Assembly: GCA_002350615.1 (NCBI GenBank)
Contig: DEFD01000025.1
Coordinates: forward strand, 62,001 to 126,000
Origin: Bacteroidales bacterium UBA2861
GTDB lineage: Bacteria > Bacteroidota > Bacteroidia > Bacteroidales > UBA932
Length of the DNA: 64,000 bases
Direction of reading: 5' to 3'
Shown here: positions 43,277-52,291 of the stretch, one piece after another
Layout of the letters: every line of letters starts with the position of its first letter
Position numbering within the stretch: position 1 is the first letter of the stretch
Notes under the pieces: model-generated
What the model was told of the DNA's origin: nothing
What the model saw: the letters and a program-made list of their open reading frames with translations, nothing else
Database searches by the model: none
Made by a program: the position numbers and the translations under genes

Positions 43277-45103
43277 CTATCTTGCCCGCTTTGCTGAGGT
43301 AGCAAAGTGTATGTCCGAGTTTATCGGGCCGGGGGCTCCGTCGCCCATAAGGCCCATCCGTATTACCCCATCCGGGGCCGTTGGCGAGGTGGCATCTTCA
43401 TCGATCCAATAGGGCTCGATGTAGGCATTGCGCTTCTTCGACCTGCTGCCGTCAGGAAGGATAGGGTAAGCATGATAGCAGAAAAAACGCTTCCCAGCCG
43501 CGTCGCGCAGGAAGAATCCGTGCCCGGCTCCCGCCATCTCCGGATGCCCTATCGAGCAGAACACAGGGTTGCGATCGTACTTGATCCAGGATTCTTCCAG
43601 CAGCGGGTTGGCATATTCCGTACCGTTGCGTTTGAGGGTGAGCTGCCCGAGGCCGTAGTCCGAGAAAAATGGGCTGGCGCTATAGCTGAGGAAAACCCCG
43701 CCGCGGTCGCCGTAGAATGCGGTAGGCCCCTCGACCACACGCGGGTGCTTCTTGTCGGAACCGCGCATTTCCCATTCCTGGGTGGGAGTGGTCACTGTGC
43801 CGGGAGTGCCCTCCATATGCCATGGCTTCGAGAAGTGCGAAATAAGTATCCTCTGGCGGAAGACGCTGTCCGGATAATTGGTTTTTCCGGCCATAAGCAC
43901 CCACATAAGATAAATACCCTGGTACTGCCCGGAAGGGACCCTCAACACGCTGGGACCAAGAGAGCGCCGGATAACTTCGCCTTCGTTATTGAGCAGGGGC
44001 TGGGCATGGTTCTTCTCGCCCGTGACGGGGTGCACCCATGGGCCGTCGAGGGTGCCGCTCGCAGATTTCAGCGTAGCGGTTTTCATGACCGAGCCCGTCA
44101 CCTTGCCGTTCTTGCGAAGAATCTGCCGGAGAGCAAAATATATATACCACCCGCTGTTGCCGGGAAACTCGTCCTCGGAGAAATAATGAATCTCCGGCGA
44201 CCATACCGCGGCAATCTTCGCACCTTCACCGAATACTTCCTGCACCATGGGATCGCTGTTGGGATCGTAGATAATATTATCGAGTGTGGGATGGTTCTTC
44301 TCCGTGAGCCCATCGAGCCTCTTGTCCTTTATGATGGCAAGATAAGCGCTCGCAGGCGGGGTCATGGTCATAGTCAGATAAAAATAGCCGTTGTCGTAGA
44401 TGAGACATGGATCCGGAGTGCCGGTGCGGAAGAGGGTGCTGCCCTTGCCCTTGGAAGAATAATTGCGGGGCGCAAGGGGGCTGCCGCTGATTTTCACCGG
44501 GTCCGATGCCAGCCGCCAGGGCAGTGCCAGGCGGGAAAGATTCAGTCCTTCGGAGCCTTTCCAACGCAGATACACCCCGTCATGCGCCCGCACGATGCCG
44601 GGCTGCGAGGCCTGAGAGGCGAGAAAACTGCCGTCTGCACCCAGCATCGGCTGGCTCTGTATGGGAATGCCGTTGAGTGGATAAACATAATGGCCCTCAA
44701 CGAGTCCGCTGGCCGATTTCATTACGACTATCCGGCTGCCAAGCTTAGTTTCGAGCACGAAGTACAGGTACCATCCTGCATTGCCGGGGAAGTCCTCCTC
44801 GGTAAAACGGCAAAGCAGTGGCGAACTTATGCTGTCGACCGCGACACCCTTGCCGAAGACGGCCTCAACGCTCATGTCGCACACGGCGTTGTACACATAG
44901 TTGCGATTCATCTCAACCGGATCGGTAACGTCGAGCCGCGAAGGGTCAGAAGCCTTTATCACGGCTATCCTGTTTCCCTCGGCCTTAGCGAGGTACCAGC
45001 TGCCGTTGTCGAATACCAGGTCTTCTTCAGACGCCATTGCGCCCAGGAATAATCCCCCGGCAAAAATGGCTGCGAGCAATGTCAGGCTGCGAATCGGTTT
45101 CAT
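43277..45103 (-). CDS. Glycoside hydrolase family 43-like enzyme, two tandem GH43-like halves
   Basis: From the ATG at 45103 the product has 608 residues and a signal peptide (LTLLAAIFAGGLFLGAMA). The C-terminal ~370 residues form a GH43 five-blade propeller: TPDPCLIYDNGYFYL holds the expected catalytic aspartate and VVEGPTAFYGDRGG the acid glutamate. The first ~200 residues repeat the same pattern (FDNGSWYLA, DFPGNAGWYLYF against EFPGNSGWYIYF, LKSASG-type segments) but lack the TPDP motif, so they look like a decayed second GH43 half. It probably acts on arabinose- or xylose-containing plant glycans. No SusCD pair is nearby. Confidence 0.85.
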   Translation of the reverse strand: MKPIRSLTLLAAIFAGGLFLGAMASEEDLVFDNGSWYLAKAEGNRIAVIKASDPSRLDVTDPVEMNRNYVYNAVCDMSVEAVFGKGVAVDSISSPLLCRFTEEDFPGNAGWYLYFVLETKLGSRIVVMKSASGLVEGHYVYPLNGIPIQSQPMLGADGSFLASQASQPGIVRAHDGVYLRWKGSEGLNLSRLALPWRLASDPVKISGSPLAPRNYSSKGKGSTLFRTGTPDPCLIYDNGYFYLTMTMTPPASAYLAIIKDKRLDGLTEKNHPTLDNIIYDPNSDPMVQEVFGEGAKIAAVWSPEIHYFSEDEFPGNSGWYIYFALRQILRKNGKVTGSVMKTATLKSASGTLDGPWVHPVTGEKNHAQPLLNNEGEVIRRSLGPSVLRVPSGQYQGIYLMWVLMAGKTNYPDSVFRQRILISHFSKPWHMEGTPGTVTTPTQEWEMRGSDKKHPRVVEGPTAFYGDRGGVFLSYSASPFFSDYGLGQLTLKRNGTEYANPLLEESWIKYDRNPVFCSIGHPEMAGAGHGFFLRDAAGKRFFCYHAYPILPDGSRSKKRNAYIEPYWIDEDATSPTAPDGVIRMGLMGDGAPGPINSDIHFATSAKRAR

Positions 45104-45148
45104 CTGCAATTGGTTTTGATTTGGCTACTAATAATAATCAGATATCTA

Positions 45149-45179
45149 CAAAAATAGGAACAAGGCTTGATAAAAGCAA
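45149..45179 (-). promoter_or_regulatory. Promoter for the GH43 gene
   Basis: On the minus strand TTG (45179-45177) is followed by exactly 20 bases and TATTTTTG (45156-45149), a full match to the Bacteroidota consensus, 46 bases before the GH43 start. It begins just inside the T tract of the preceding terminator. Confidence 0.62.
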
Positions 45180-45188
45180 AAACGAAAG

Positions 45189-45214
45189 CAGCCGGGTCCA
45201 CAGGGATCCGGCTG
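45189..45214 (-). terminator. Terminator after the FKBP gene
   Basis: An 11-base stem (CAGCCGGGTCC with GGATCCGGCTG, one G-T pair) closes an ACAG loop. On the minus strand it is followed by CTTTCGTTTTTGC. It lies 24 bases past the FKBP stop. Confidence 0.75.
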
Positions 45215-45238
45215 TCTTACTCGTTGTCAAGGATATAT

Positions 45239-46033
45239 TTACTTCGCTGCCTCTTCTTTCTCCACGAAGTTGCCGACCTTGTCGATCTTCACGTTGAAGA
45301 TAAGGGTGGCGTTGGGCTCGATACCCTGGTTGCCGCGCTCGCCGTATGCGAGGGCTGCAGGGCAGTAGAGTTCAACCTCTCCGCCTTCACCTACGAGCTG
45401 CATGCCTTCGGTCCAGGCAGGGATGACACGGTTGAGAATGAAACGCACGGGCTCGTCTTTTGCCTCGTCGAAGACCTCACCGTCGAGAGTGGTTCCCTTA
45501 TAGAGCACCCACACGGTATCCTTGGGGCTGGTAGCCTTCTTGTCGGTACCGGGCTCGATAATCTTGTACTGCAGGCCGCTTTCGGTGGTCTGCACGCCTT
45601 CCTTCTGACCGTTCTTGGCAAGGAATTTCTCCTCGGCGGCCTTGTTGGCGGCGAGCTTCTCATTGCGGCGGAGCTCAAGATATTCGTTGAAGAGAGTGTT
45701 CATCTCCTCGGGGCTGATCTTGAACTGTTTTGCGAATTCTTCGTCGCGGGGGTTGCCCTTTGCCTTGATGAAGTCGTTCATGCCCTGCTTGACCTTTCCG
45801 TAAGGCAGTTCACCGAAATCGTAACCTTTGATGAAGGAACCGAAGTTGATACCTACGAGGTATGCAACGGAGTCGATCATGGACTTGGTGATCTTCTTTG
45901 CGGGGATTTCTTCTACAGCCTCGGCAGCCGGTTCGGCAGCTTCAGCGGTTTCTGCCTGCTCTCCGGCCTTGGGGGTGCAGGCAAACGCTACAATTCCGAT
46001 AAGGAAAGCAGCAAAAAACTTGTTTGTCTTCAT
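45239..46033 (-). CDS. FKBP-type peptidyl-prolyl isomerase, lipoprotein
   Basis: The 264-residue protein has a lipobox (VAFAC near residue 19), an FKBP N-terminal dimerisation domain with helices (residues ~45-145), and a C-terminal FKBP domain (SGLQYKIIEPG, VWVLYKGTTLDGEVFDEA, AWTEGMQLVGEGGEVELYCP, AYGERG). This Mip/FkpA-like design acts as a periplasmic chaperone and prolyl isomerase. It follows the glucokinase gene on the same strand and ends at a strong terminator. Confidence 0.94.
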   Translation of the reverse strand: MKTNKFFAAFLIGIVAFACTPKAGEQAETAEAAEPAAEAVEEIPAKKITKSMIDSVAYLVGINFGSFIKGYDFGELPYGKVKQGMNDFIKAKGNPRDEEFAKQFKISPEEMNTLFNEYLELRRNEKLAANKAAEEKFLAKNGQKEGVQTTESGLQYKIIEPGTDKKATSPKDTVWVLYKGTTLDGEVFDEAKDEPVRFILNRVIPAWTEGMQLVGEGGEVELYCPAALAYGERGNQGIEPNATLIFNVKIDKVGNFVEKEEAAK

Positions 46034-46058
46034 AATTTATAAAAGTTAAAATGTTGTC

Positions 46059-47018
46059 TTAAAGTTCCCATGCAAGGGCGGATGCGCCAAGTATGGCGGC
46101 ATCGGACTCCTTGAGCTGGGAGAAAAGTATCCTCACCTTGTTCTTCCAAAGGGGCAGGACATTGTCGTTCATTGCCTTTAGAGTAGGTTCATAAAGGAAT
46201 TCCTTTGCACGGGCGAGCCCGCCGAAGAGGACTATCGCCTCAGGAGCGGAGAATGCCACGAAATCGGCGAGACTCTCCCCGAGGAGACGTCCGGTGAATT
46301 CAAACACCCGTTTTGCAAGGGCATCGCCTTCTTTAGCGGCCTCGTACACGTCCTTGGAAGTGATATTATCCAAAAGCCTCAGCTGGGAGGGCTCATCGGA
46401 CGCTTCCAGCCACTCGCGGGCGGTGCGTGCCACTCCTATCGCGGAGCAGTAGGCCTCCAGGCAGCCGGACTTGCCGCAATTGCAGGCGCGTCCGTTATGC
46501 CGCACGGCTGCCGTGTGACCGAGTTCGCCGGCGAAACCGTCGGACCCGTAAAGCACCTTGCCGTCAATCACGATGCCGCTCCCGACTCCGGTGCCGAGGG
46601 TGATCATTATGAAATGCTTCATGCCCTTGGCCACACCGTAGGTCATCTCGCCCACCGCTGCCGCATTGGCATCGTTGGTGAGAGCCACGGGAATGCCGCC
46701 GCAGGACTCTGAAAGCATCTTCGCGAAGGGGACTTCCCCGTTTGCAGCCCATGGAAGATTGGGTGCGAAGGCGATGGAACCTGTGTAATAGTTGCCGTTG
46801 GGGGCGCCCACGCCGATTCCACGGATCTGATCCTCCTTGCCTGCAGACGTTATCAAAGACTTGACTCCGGCGGCGAGCTCATCTATTATCACCTTCGCAT
46901 CGTCGCTGGGATTGGCTTTGATTACGCTCTGGGCGAGCACTTCACCGCGCGCATCGACCACGCCGAGCTTGGTGCTCTGCCCGCCGATGTCTATTCCTAC
47001 TACAAAATCCTTGGCCAT
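46059..47018 (-). CDS. ROK-family glucokinase
   Basis: The 319-residue protein has the ROK ATP-binding motif GIDIGGQSTKLGVVD, the sugar-binding NDANAAAVGE and the zinc motif CNCGKSGCLEAYCSA near residue 180. ITLGTGVGSGIVIDGK is the conserved glycine-rich loop. It probably phosphorylates glucose after import. The sugar transporter gene immediately upstream, three bases away, supports glucose as substrate. Confidence 0.92.
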   Translation of the reverse strand: MAKDFVVGIDIGGQSTKLGVVDARGEVLAQSVIKANPSDDAKVIIDELAAGVKSLITSAGKEDQIRGIGVGAPNGNYYTGSIAFAPNLPWAANGEVPFAKMLSESCGGIPVALTNDANAAAVGEMTYGVAKGMKHFIMITLGTGVGSGIVIDGKVLYGSDGFAGELGHTAAVRHNGRACNCGKSGCLEAYCSAIGVARTAREWLEASDEPSQLRLLDNITSKDVYEAAKEGDALAKRVFEFTGRLLGESLADFVAFSAPEAIVLFGGLARAKEFLYEPTLKAMNDNVLPLWKNKVRILFSQLKESDAAILGASALAWEL

Positions 47019-47021
47019 CGC

Positions 47022-48278
47022 TTATTCCTCCGCAACTTTTTTCACCTTGCTGCCCACAAGAGCATAGAAAAGGATGTATGCGGCGCAGGCGAGAGGAACG
47101 ATATAGCTGTACAGGCCGATGATGTCATACAGCCAGGCCTGGATGGCCACCATTACGGCACAGCCGAATACCATGGTCATAAAGATTCCGGAAGCAACGG
47201 CAGTGTACTTGCCGAGTCCTTCGACAGCCATATTGAAAATACCTCCCCACATAACAGAGGTGCAGAGACCAACGAGCAGGAATGCAAGCATACCGGCAGG
47301 TACGGGTACCCAGCTGACCTTGAGGTTCGCCCAGTCGATGCCGGGAACCTTGACCTGGATGGACGCGGGTGCGAACATTCCGATTGCGATCAGCACGCAG
47401 GCTACGGCTGCTACCGTCGAGACCATGGTGCGACTGGAGACCTTTCCGCCGATGACGCCGCCGATGGTACGGCCGATGAACATCATAAGCCAGTAAACGG
47501 CTGCGATGAGGGTTGCAACTTCCATGGTGAGGCCGACCGCGTCGCTTTGGAGATAGGAAACCATATAGGTCGGAGTGCCGACTTCAACGCTCATATAAAG
47601 GAAGATGGCCAGGGCACCAAGGGCGAAATGACGATGCTTGAGCGCTCCGGTGACGAGACTGAGCTGAACGGGAGCCTGCTCCGGTTCGTCGATCTTGGTG
47701 AACAGAAGGACCACGAAGGCAAGGATGAATATGACCGCTGCGATCAGCAGGGCGGGAGTCGCGTCAGAGATACCGGTGGTCTCCTTCACGGCACCTACGA
47801 GGGCGCCCATAAGGATGTATACGATAACTGCAGCCGCAGAGTTGAAAGCACCGCCGATCTGGATGAACTGGTTGCCTTTCTTCCCTCCGCCGCCGAGGAT
47901 GTTGAGCATAGGGTTGACGACGGTGTTGAGCATACACATACAGAGACCGCTGATGAAAGCACCAATAAGATATACTACATAACTTTCAACCTGTCCGCTG
48001 AGGAACTCGAATGCGAGGCCGGTGAGACCTACGAGGATTGCTCCGAGGGCGGTCTTCTTGTATCCGAACCTGGCTACCAGCATACCTGCGGGGATACCCA
48101 TCAGCAAGTAGGCGATGAAATTAGCATAGTTGCCGACCTGTGCGGCGAACTCGGATGCGCCAAACTGATTTTTGACGATCGTGGCCATAGGGGAGCACAG
48201 GTTCGTCACGAAAGCAATCATAAAGAAGAGGAAGAACATCATTACGATTGCTGCGTAATTTAGTTTTTTGTTTGCCAT
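47022..48278 (-). CDS. MFS sugar transporter (FucP/GluP-like)
   Basis: The 418-residue protein has about twelve membrane helices and the sugar:proton symporter pattern (GNYANFIAYLLMGIPAGML, RFGYKKTALGAILVG, FIGRTIGGVIGGKVS). With the ROK kinase downstream it likely imports glucose or a related hexose across the inner membrane. The two genes are three bases apart. Substrate choice cannot be read from sequence alone. Confidence 0.9.
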   Translation of the reverse strand: MANKKLNYAAIVMMFFLFFMIAFVTNLCSPMATIVKNQFGASEFAAQVGNYANFIAYLLMGIPAGMLVARFGYKKTALGAILVGLTGLAFEFLSGQVESYVVYLIGAFISGLCMCMLNTVVNPMLNILGGGGKKGNQFIQIGGAFNSAAAVIVYILMGALVGAVKETTGISDATPALLIAAVIFILAFVVLLFTKIDEPEQAPVQLSLVTGALKHRHFALGALAIFLYMSVEVGTPTYMVSYLQSDAVGLTMEVATLIAAVYWLMMFIGRTIGGVIGGKVSSRTMVSTVAAVACVLIAIGMFAPASIQVKVPGIDWANLKVSWVPVPAGMLAFLLVGLCTSVMWGGIFNMAVEGLGKYTAVASGIFMTMVFGCAVMVAIQAWLYDIIGLYSYIVPLACAAYILFYALVGSKVKKVAEE

Positions 48279-48290
48279 ATTAATTAAGTG

Positions 48291-50213
48291 TTAGATTGAT
48301 TCGATATTCTTCTCGTTGAAGAGCTGGCGACCTTCGGGAGTGTAGGCGTAGTCGATGCGGTCCGCAAAGTACTTCTCGACTTTGCCGCGGACGATCTTGG
48401 AGGTGCTGTTAACCAGGCCGTTCTGCTCGGTGAAAGGCTCGGGGAGCACGGCGATTGCGGAAGGCAGCCATTTCTCCGGGAACATTCCTTCGTGGGAGCC
48501 GCCCTTGCGGTATGCGTCGCAGTCCGCCTGGATCATCTGGAGCATGGCCTCCTTGCCCTCGCGGCTTTCGGGATCGAGGTCCGGACGCTTCGCCTTGAGT
48601 TCGCGCCTGAGGGCGTCCTTGGCGGGCACCACGAGCACGATAGTATAAGGATTCTGATTATTGTGGATAATCACCTGGTCGATGAACTTGCTGCCGTCGG
48701 TGAGGCTGTCTTCATAGCCTTCCGGAGAATATTTCTCGCCGTCGGCGCTGATCAGCAGGCTCTTGAAACGGCCGGTGACATAGAGGTAACGCCTGTCGGC
48801 CGGATAGAGATAGCCGCGGTCGCCCGTGTAGAGCCAGCCGTCGCGGACTGTCTCTGCGGTAGCTTCGGGATTTTTCCAGTAGCCCGCCATGACATTCTCG
48901 CCGCGGATGACGATCTCGCCGGTGACTCCGTCGGGAACTTCGTTGTGTTCCTCGTCGCAGATCTTGATGTCCATTGGTTCCACAGTGCGGCCCGAACTGC
49001 CGAAAATGGCATGGCCGGTGGAGTTGGCGCAGATAATGGGCGTAGCTTCGGAAAGTCCGTAACCCTGATAGACGGGGACGCCGATTGCGCAGAACCAGCG
49101 CTGCAGCTCGATGTCCAGGAGGGCGCCTCCGCCTACGAAGAACATCATCCTGTCGCCGAAAGCGGCTTCGCGGGCAGGTTTGAATATCTTCTTGTCGAAG
49201 AACTTGATGAGGGGCTTCTTCCAGAACTGGCTGATCCAGGGCTTGCCGGCATTGTAATACTCACGGTTGTATGAGATTGCAAGCCTGACCGCGAAATTGA
49301 AGAGTTTTTCCACCTTTTCGCCCTTGGCGCGGATGCCGTTTTCGATGGCCTTCTTGAAGTTGCGGCTAAGGGCGGGCACGCTGAGCATGATGTGTGGACG
49401 CACGTCCTTGATGGCTCCAGGTATGTTCTTGAGGGTGGCAAGCTGGGTTTTCCCCACCGGGACGGTGGCTATGCTGCCGCCGTACATCATCATGGTGTAG
49501 AATCCGGCCACATGGGCGAAGCAGTGGTCCAGAGGCAGGATGATGAGCATCACAGCCCCTTCGTGCACGTTGATGACCGAAGAGCCCTGCTCCACGTTGG
49601 CAGTGTAGTTGCGGTGGGTGAGAAGGATGCCCTTGGGATCGGCGGTGGTGCCGGAAGTGTAGCTTATGTTGGCATAGTCGTCGGGACCTACGGAAGCGAT
49701 GCGCCGCTCGAGTTCCCCGGCATTGTCTTTCATGAACTTGAGACCCATTTCACGCAGCTCGCCAATGTACATTTCGCCTTCCTGAAGGGGAATATCGTCC
49801 AGCACTATGACTTTGCGCACGCACGGGCAGGTGCCGATGACGCGGCGGATCTTGTGGAGTTCCACCTCGGAAGCCACCACATAGACGCTGTCGGAGTGGT
49901 TGATGCGGAAATTGAGGTCGTAGTCGGATTCGAGCTTGTATGAAAGGGGGACATCGACTCCTCCTGCATAGAGGATGCCGAGCTCGGTCATGATCCAGAG
50001 GTTCCTTCCTTCAGAAAGAAGGGACACCTTCTCCCCTTTCTGAAGGCCGAGAGCCATGAATCCGGCGGCAAGTATGCGGCCTTCGTCACGGGTCTTCTTG
50101 AAAGAGGTCTCGGTCCATGTGCCGTTCACTTTCTCCCGGAGGAAGGTGTTGTCGGCATATTTTTTCGTGTATTTCTCGACAAAGTCGATGATGGTGGGTC
50201 TGTTTTTTTCCAT
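48291..50213 (-). CDS. AMP-forming acyl-CoA synthetase (long-chain fatty acid ligase type)
   Basis: The 640-residue protein is of the ANL superfamily. The P-loop-like ISYTSGTTADPKGILLTH lies near residue 180, VYQGYGLSEATPIICAN near 390, and LYTGDRGYLYPADRRYLYVTGRFK near 475. The domain size and TENDxx-like context suggest a long-chain fatty acid substrate, although the fatty acid is not provable. It is cytoplasmic or membrane-associated. It lies upstream of the sugar transporter with a twelve-base gap. Confidence 0.9.
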   Translation of the reverse strand: MEKNRPTIIDFVEKYTKKYADNTFLREKVNGTWTETSFKKTRDEGRILAAGFMALGLQKGEKVSLLSEGRNLWIMTELGILYAGGVDVPLSYKLESDYDLNFRINHSDSVYVVASEVELHKIRRVIGTCPCVRKVIVLDDIPLQEGEMYIGELREMGLKFMKDNAGELERRIASVGPDDYANISYTSGTTADPKGILLTHRNYTANVEQGSSVINVHEGAVMLIILPLDHCFAHVAGFYTMMMYGGSIATVPVGKTQLATLKNIPGAIKDVRPHIMLSVPALSRNFKKAIENGIRAKGEKVEKLFNFAVRLAISYNREYYNAGKPWISQFWKKPLIKFFDKKIFKPAREAAFGDRMMFFVGGGALLDIELQRWFCAIGVPVYQGYGLSEATPIICANSTGHAIFGSSGRTVEPMDIKICDEEHNEVPDGVTGEIVIRGENVMAGYWKNPEATAETVRDGWLYTGDRGYLYPADRRYLYVTGRFKSLLISADGEKYSPEGYEDSLTDGSKFIDQVIIHNNQNPYTIVLVVPAKDALRRELKAKRPDLDPESREGKEAMLQMIQADCDAYRKGGSHEGMFPEKWLPSAIAVLPEPFTEQNGLVNSTSKIVRGKVEKYFADRIDYAYTPEGRQLFNEKNIESI

Positions 50214-50244
50214 GTTCTTATCTGCGGCAGCGCCGTTTTTTTGG

Positions 50245-50859
50245 TTATTTGAATAGTCCGTAAAGTTTGGCGTCTATCATATCCGTCACCTTCTCGAAAT
50301 CTTCCGGCTTGTTGCCGAACTTGACGGTGTCTCCGTCAACTATCAGAAGGTTGGCAGGGTAATCCTTGATGAACGCTTCGTATTTTTCGTTCAGGCCGGT
50401 GAGGTAGTCGATCCTGATGCTTTTTTCATATTCGCGGCCACGTTTCTGTATCTGCGAGATGAGGTTGGGAATGCTGGAACGGATATAGATCAGCAGGTCC
50501 GGGTATCCGACGAGGGACATCATGAGATCGAAGAGGTCGGAATAATTTTCGAAGTCCCTGGAACTCATCAGCCCCATATCGTGGAGATTGGGGGCGAAAA
50601 TGCGAGCGTCTTCGTAGATGGTGCGGTCCTGGATGACTACATCGTCGGTCTTGGAAATATCCACCACATCCTTGAAACGCTTATTCAGAAAATATATCTG
50701 CAGATTGAACGACCAGCGTTCCATATCTTCATAGAAGTCAGCGAGATAGGGGTTGAAATCCACGGATTCGAACTTGGGTATCCAACCGTAGTGGGCGGCA
50801 AGCATCTTGGTAAGCGTCGTCTTTCCGCAACCGATATTTCCTGCTATTGCAATGTGCAT
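50245..50859 (-). CDS. Deoxynucleoside kinase (dAK/dGK type), copy 1
   Basis: The 204-residue protein has a P-loop (GNIGCGKTTLTKML), the catalytic-site pattern QDRTIYEDARIF near residue 75 and a LID region KRGREYEKSIRIDYL. It phosphorylates deoxynucleosides for salvage. It is about 55 percent identical by eye to the neighbouring copy 36 bases upstream, and homologues work as heterodimers in lactobacilli. A -7-like element precedes it. Confidence 0.92.
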   Translation of the reverse strand: MHIAIAGNIGCGKTTLTKMLAAHYGWIPKFESVDFNPYLADFYEDMERWSFNLQIYFLNKRFKDVVDISKTDDVVIQDRTIYEDARIFAPNLHDMGLMSSRDFENYSDLFDLMMSLVGYPDLLIYIRSSIPNLISQIQKRGREYEKSIRIDYLTGLNEKYEAFIKDYPANLLIVDGDTVKFGNKPEDFEKVTDMIDAKLYGLFK

Positions 50860-50880
50860 AATCCTATATATTAAATCTTA

Positions 50881-50888
50881 CAAATGTA
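50881..50888 (-). promoter_or_regulatory. Candidate -7 element between the kinase copies
   Basis: On the minus strand it reads TACATTTG, matching TAnnTTTG, 21 bases before copy 1. No TTG at the expected distance. Confidence 0.38.
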
Positions 50889-50894
50889 ATCATT

Positions 50895-51509
50895 TTATTT
50901 GAAGAGTCCGAAGAGTTCGGCATCTATCTTGTCCGTAATCATTTCGAAGTCTGAAGGATTGTTCTTGAAGTCCAGTCCGTCGGTCTCGATGGTGAGAAGC
51001 CTCCCCTCGTAGGAAGATATCCATTCTTCGTAGTGGCGGTTCAGTCCGCTGAGGTATTCGATACTCATGCCCTGCTCATAGTCGCGGCCCCTTTTCTGGA
51101 TATTGGCCACCAGGTGTTCTATGCTGGATTTCAGGTAGATAAGTAGCTCCGGCGGACGCACCATGCTCATCATGATGCCGTAGAGCTGCATGTAGGTGGC
51201 GTAGTCCCGTTCGCTCAGGTTGCCCATCTCGTAGTTGTTGGCCACGAAGATGTGGACGCCTTCCATGAGGGTCCTGTCCTGGATTATGGTCTCATCGCTC
51301 CTGGATATCTCGATAAGGTCTTTGAAGCGCTGGGCGAGGAAATAAGTTTCAAGGTTGTAGCTCCAGCGGGGGATGTCCTTGTAATAATCTTCCAGATAAG
51401 GGTTGTAGGTGACGGACTCGAACTGAGGCTTCCATCCGTAATGGGCGGCAAGCATCGTCGTGAGGGTCGTCTTTCCGCTTCCTATGTTTCCGGCTACACC
51501 GATGTGCAT
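50895..51509 (-). CDS. Deoxynucleoside kinase (dAK/dGK type), copy 2
   Basis: From the ATG at 51509 (MHIGVAGNIGSGKTTL) the protein has 204 residues, matching the length and first residues of copy 1. An ATG 24 bases further upstream would overlap the -7 element and is not preferred. It has QDRTLMEGVHIF and KRGRDYEQGMSIEYL. Tandem copies may make a heterodimer with different base preferences, as seen for the Lactobacillus kinases, but this is inferred. Confidence 0.92.
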   Translation of the reverse strand: MHIGVAGNIGSGKTTLTTMLAAHYGWKPQFESVTYNPYLEDYYKDIPRWSYNLETYFLAQRFKDLIEISRSDETIIQDRTLMEGVHIFVANNYEMGNLSERDYATYMQLYGIMMSMVRPPELLIYLKSSIEHLVANIQKRGRDYEQGMSIEYLSGLNRHYEEWISSYEGRLLTIETDGLDFKNNPSDFEMITDKIDAELFGLFK

Positions 51510-51532
51510 CTCAAGTGGTTTTGGTAAGAACA

Positions 51533-51540
51533 CAAATTTA
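51533..51540 (-). promoter_or_regulatory. Candidate promoter -7 element for the kinase pair
   Basis: On the minus strand it reads TAAATTTG, 24 bases before the copy 2 start. It sits back to back with the MBL gene's -7 element in a 65-base divergent gap. Confidence 0.42.
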
Positions 51541-51554
51541 AGTAAAATAATTCA

Positions 51555-51562
51555 TATATTTG
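51555..51562 (+). promoter_or_regulatory. Candidate promoter -7 element for the MBL hydrolase gene
   Basis: TATATTTG matches TAnnTTTG, 13 bases before the ATG at 51575, implying a very short leader. The -33 region is weak. Confidence 0.42.
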
Positions 51563-51574
51563 CCCTGCCTGATT

Positions 51575-52291
51575 ATGGAAATAAAGCGTTTCAATTGCAA
51601 TTATCTTTCTGAAAACTGCTACGTGGCTTCCGAAGGGGCCGGCGCGGTGATTGTGGACCCGGGATTCCTGGACGATGAAATCGACGGGTTGTATTCCTAT
51701 CTGGACGCAGAAGGCCTGAAGCCGGAGGCGATCCTGCTCACCCATGCACATTTCGACCATATCCTGGCCACGAAGATCCTGCAGGACAAATACGGGATTC
51801 CGGTATTCCTGCACCCGGACGAGCAGTCCACCCTGCAGCTTGACAGGAAATATGTGGCGGAGGAAAACATCCGAAATTTCCAGCCCGAATTCGAGCGCAC
51901 CCCTGTTTCCGACGGGCAGATGCTGGTTTTTGCGGAAGGCAGGCTGAAGTTCAGGGTGATCGCCACTCCCGGGCACACCCAGGGAGGGGTCTGCTACTAC
52001 GAAGAGAAGGACGGGGTCCTCTTCAGCGGAGACACGTTGTTCGCCGGCACCATAGGGCGCACGGACCTGGAGTACGGCGACTATGACATGCTGATACGCT
52101 CCATAATGGAGAAACTCATCCTGCTGCCGGGAGAAACCGCCGTCTATCCCGGTCACGGCCGTCCCACGAGCATTGCCGCGGAACGCAGCGACAACCCCTT
52201 CCTGGAGCCTTTCAACGAAGCCGAGGAAGAATTCGACCCGGAGTCGATAGAACCCGTGATAATACACGGCGGGGAAGCCGTCCCCCTCTGA
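51575..52291 (+). CDS. MBL-fold metallo-hydrolase (glyoxalase II-like)
   Basis: From the ATG at 51575 the product has 238 residues. It has the metal-binding motif THAHFDHI near residue 57, TPGHTQGGVCYY near 130, LFSGDTLFAGTIGRTDL near 155 and YPGHGRPTS near 195. This set is typical of glyoxalase II-like thioesterases and related hydrolases. The substrate is unknown. The start is supported by the homologous MEIKRFNCNYLSENCYV beginning and by the promoter position. Confidence 0.92.
   Translation: MEIKRFNCNYLSENCYVASEGAGAVIVDPGFLDDEIDGLYSYLDAEGLKPEAILLTHAHFDHILATKILQDKYGIPVFLHPDEQSTLQLDRKYVAEENIRNFQPEFERTPVSDGQMLVFAEGRLKFRVIATPGHTQGGVCYYEEKDGVLFSGDTLFAGTIGRTDLEYGDYDMLIRSIMEKLILLPGETAVYPGHGRPTSIAAERSDNPFLEPFNEAEEEFDPESIEPVIIHGGEAVPL

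Noticed and set aside
43307..45052. A long plus-strand open frame opposite the GH43 gene
   Set aside because: The minus strand carries signal peptide and catalytic motifs; the plus-strand reading is compositional shadow.
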